A DNA stretch of 6,643 nucleotides from Pseudomonadota bacterium (lineage in GTDB: Bacteria > Pseudomonadota > Alphaproteobacteria > Rhizobiales > Kaistiaceae): the NCBI GenBank assembly GCA_023392225.1, contig JAEVZM010000606.1, positions 1 through 6,643 on the forward strand, written 5' to 3'. Numbering within the stretch: position 1 is the first letter of the stretch; each line of letters begins with the position of its first letter. Shown piece by piece: positions 6,105 through 6,643 of this stretch. Under the pieces are notes generated by a model that saw nothing but the letters and a program-made list of their open reading frames with translations, was not told the DNA's origin and searched no databases. Made by a program: the position numbers and the translations under genes.

Positions 6105-6643
6105 TCAGAACCGGCCGCCGGTCCTGAACCCGCCGCTCGGGCGCGAGGGCCGCGACGGCGCCGAGGGCCGCGACGGGCGGGACGACGAGCCGCCGCTCGG
6201 GAAGCGGATGCCGCCGCCGAAGGTCGAGCCGCCGCTCGAGCCGCGCGACGGGTTGGACCAGCCGCGGCCGAAGGCGTCGTTGAGGTTCCGCGAGGTCAGC
6301 ATGCCGCCGAGCATGCCACCGATGACGCTGCCGATGTCGGGGCCGTTCGAGAACTTGCCGCGCGGGTCGTCGTAGCCCTCTCGGTAGTAGGTCTCGCGCG
6401 AGGATTCGAGCTCGGTGCGCTTGCGGGCAAGCTCGACCGCGGTCTTGCGCACTTCCTCCTGCTCGGCCTCGCGCCGCCGGAGCGCCGGCTCGATCTCGCG
6501 GAGCGTCGCCACGATCCGCTCGTCCTCGGGGGTCGGCGTCGTCAGCGCCTCCTGGTGGGGCGTGGCGAGGTCGGTGCGGGCGCGCGCCGCGGCGCGGCCG
6601 TCGCGCGCGCGGCCCATCGAGTGCTCGCCGCCCGGGGCGAGGG
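6105..6643 (-). CDS. Hypothetical protein with charged helix and Gly/Ser-rich tail (5' partial)
   Basis: I do not recognise the family. The stop is at 6107-6105 and the frame stays open to the window edge. An ATG at 6617-6615 would give 170 residues, but the frame continues upstream (residues LAPGGEHS) without a visible ribosome site, so the gene probably starts outside the window. Counted from that ATG, 31-78 is highly charged and probably helical or coiled (EDERIVATLREIEPALRRRE, then KRTELESSRETYYREGYDD). Residues 94-106 (DIGSVIGGMLGGML) resemble a glycine zipper that might pack in or on a membrane. From 117 to the end the chain is low complexity, rich in Gly, Ser, Arg and Pro, with SRPSRP repeats, ending in FRTGGRF. 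Coding is supported by this non-random layout (a polar helix, a short apolar stretch, then a disordered tail). It points away from the operon and is probably unrelated to it. Confidence 0.7.
   Translation of the reverse strand, partial: LAPGGEHSMGRARDGRAAARARTDLATPHQEALTTPTPEDERIVATLREIEPALRRREAEQEEVRKTAVELARKRTELESSRETYYREGYDDPRGKFSNGPDIGSVIGGMLGGMLTSRNLNDAFGRGWSNPSRGSSGGSTFGGGIRFPSGGSSSRPSRPSAPSRPSRPSGGFRTGGRF
6145..6176. repeat. 14-base direct repeat in the low-complexity tail
   Basis: GAGGGCCGCGACGG occurs at 6145-6158 and again at 6163-6176, offset by 18 bases (six codons). On the - strand it encodes the reiterated Pro-Ser-Arg-Pro-Ser units of the hypothetical protein's tail. It is an in-frame coding repeat and not an independent element. 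Confidence 0.8.
6187..6238. repeat. 13-base direct repeat encoding Ser/Gly units
   Basis: GAGCCGCCGCTCG occurs at 6187-6199 and 6226-6238, offset by 39 bases (13 codons). Read on the - strand it encodes Ser-Gly-Gly-Ser units in the tail of the hypothetical protein. A shorter relative, CGCCGCTCGGG, occurs at 6131-6141. This is consistent with expansion of a low-complexity coding tract. Confidence 0.75.

Noticed and set aside
5425..6375. A + strand open frame continuing past the propeller stop to 6375
   Set aside because: It is out of frame with the propeller gene, Arg/Pro/His-rich, and runs across the opposing gene; it is a composition-driven shadow.
1..6643. CRISPR array, tRNA, insertion sequence or phage attachment site
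   Set aside because: No regularly spaced repeats, cloverleaf-like segments, transposase motifs or terminal inverted repeats are visible; the only direct repeats are short in-frame coding repeats near 6145-6238.

Overview
The window is GC-rich, close-packed bacterial chromosome. GC content is very high, third codon positions are strongly biased to G/C, and intergenic gaps are tiny. Protein resemblance (AglF/AglG-type permeases, MalK-type ATPase, FadR-type regulator) points to a high-GC alphaproteobacterium, probably of the Hyphomicrobiales or Rhodospirillales type. That assignment is inference; there is no rRNA or other marker to fix it.

Bases 1-6061 are six genes on the + strand in one apparent operon. 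The first three encode a CUT1-type sugar ABC importer: permease 1 (5' end lies outside the window), permease 2 and the MalK/UgpC-type ATPase. They resemble the alpha-glucoside (AglFGK) and glucose (GtsBCD) importers. The periplasmic binding protein is not here and is probably just upstream. Next come an enolase-superfamily enzyme of the mandelate racemase subgroup (probable acid-sugar dehydratase), a GntR/FadR-family regulator with an FCD effector domain, and a cytosolic LVIVD-repeat beta-propeller of unknown function. Three of the five junctions are 4-base ATGA stop/start overlaps; the other gaps are 15 and 49 bases. No internal promoter or terminator is visible.

As a unit this looks like a carbohydrate uptake and catabolism operon. 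The importer brings in a sugar or sugar derivative, the enolase-superfamily enzyme probably dehydrates a sugar-acid intermediate, and the GntR protein probably senses a small acid ligand. The propeller may be an unassigned enzyme, such as a lactonase-, lyase- or oxygenase-like protein, because nearly every blade carries a histidine at the equivalent position. The substrate cannot be read from the sequence.

Bases 6105-6643 hold the 3' part of an unrelated convergent gene on the - strand. It encodes a protein with a charged helical segment, a glycine-zipper-like stretch and a Gly/Ser/Arg/Pro-rich tail. The 43-base gap between the converging genes has no convincing terminator.

The points most worth following up are the histidine pattern in the LVIVD propeller, the Lys-x-Arg replacement of the usual Lys-x-Lys in the dehydratase, and the coupling of the regulator to the propeller gene.
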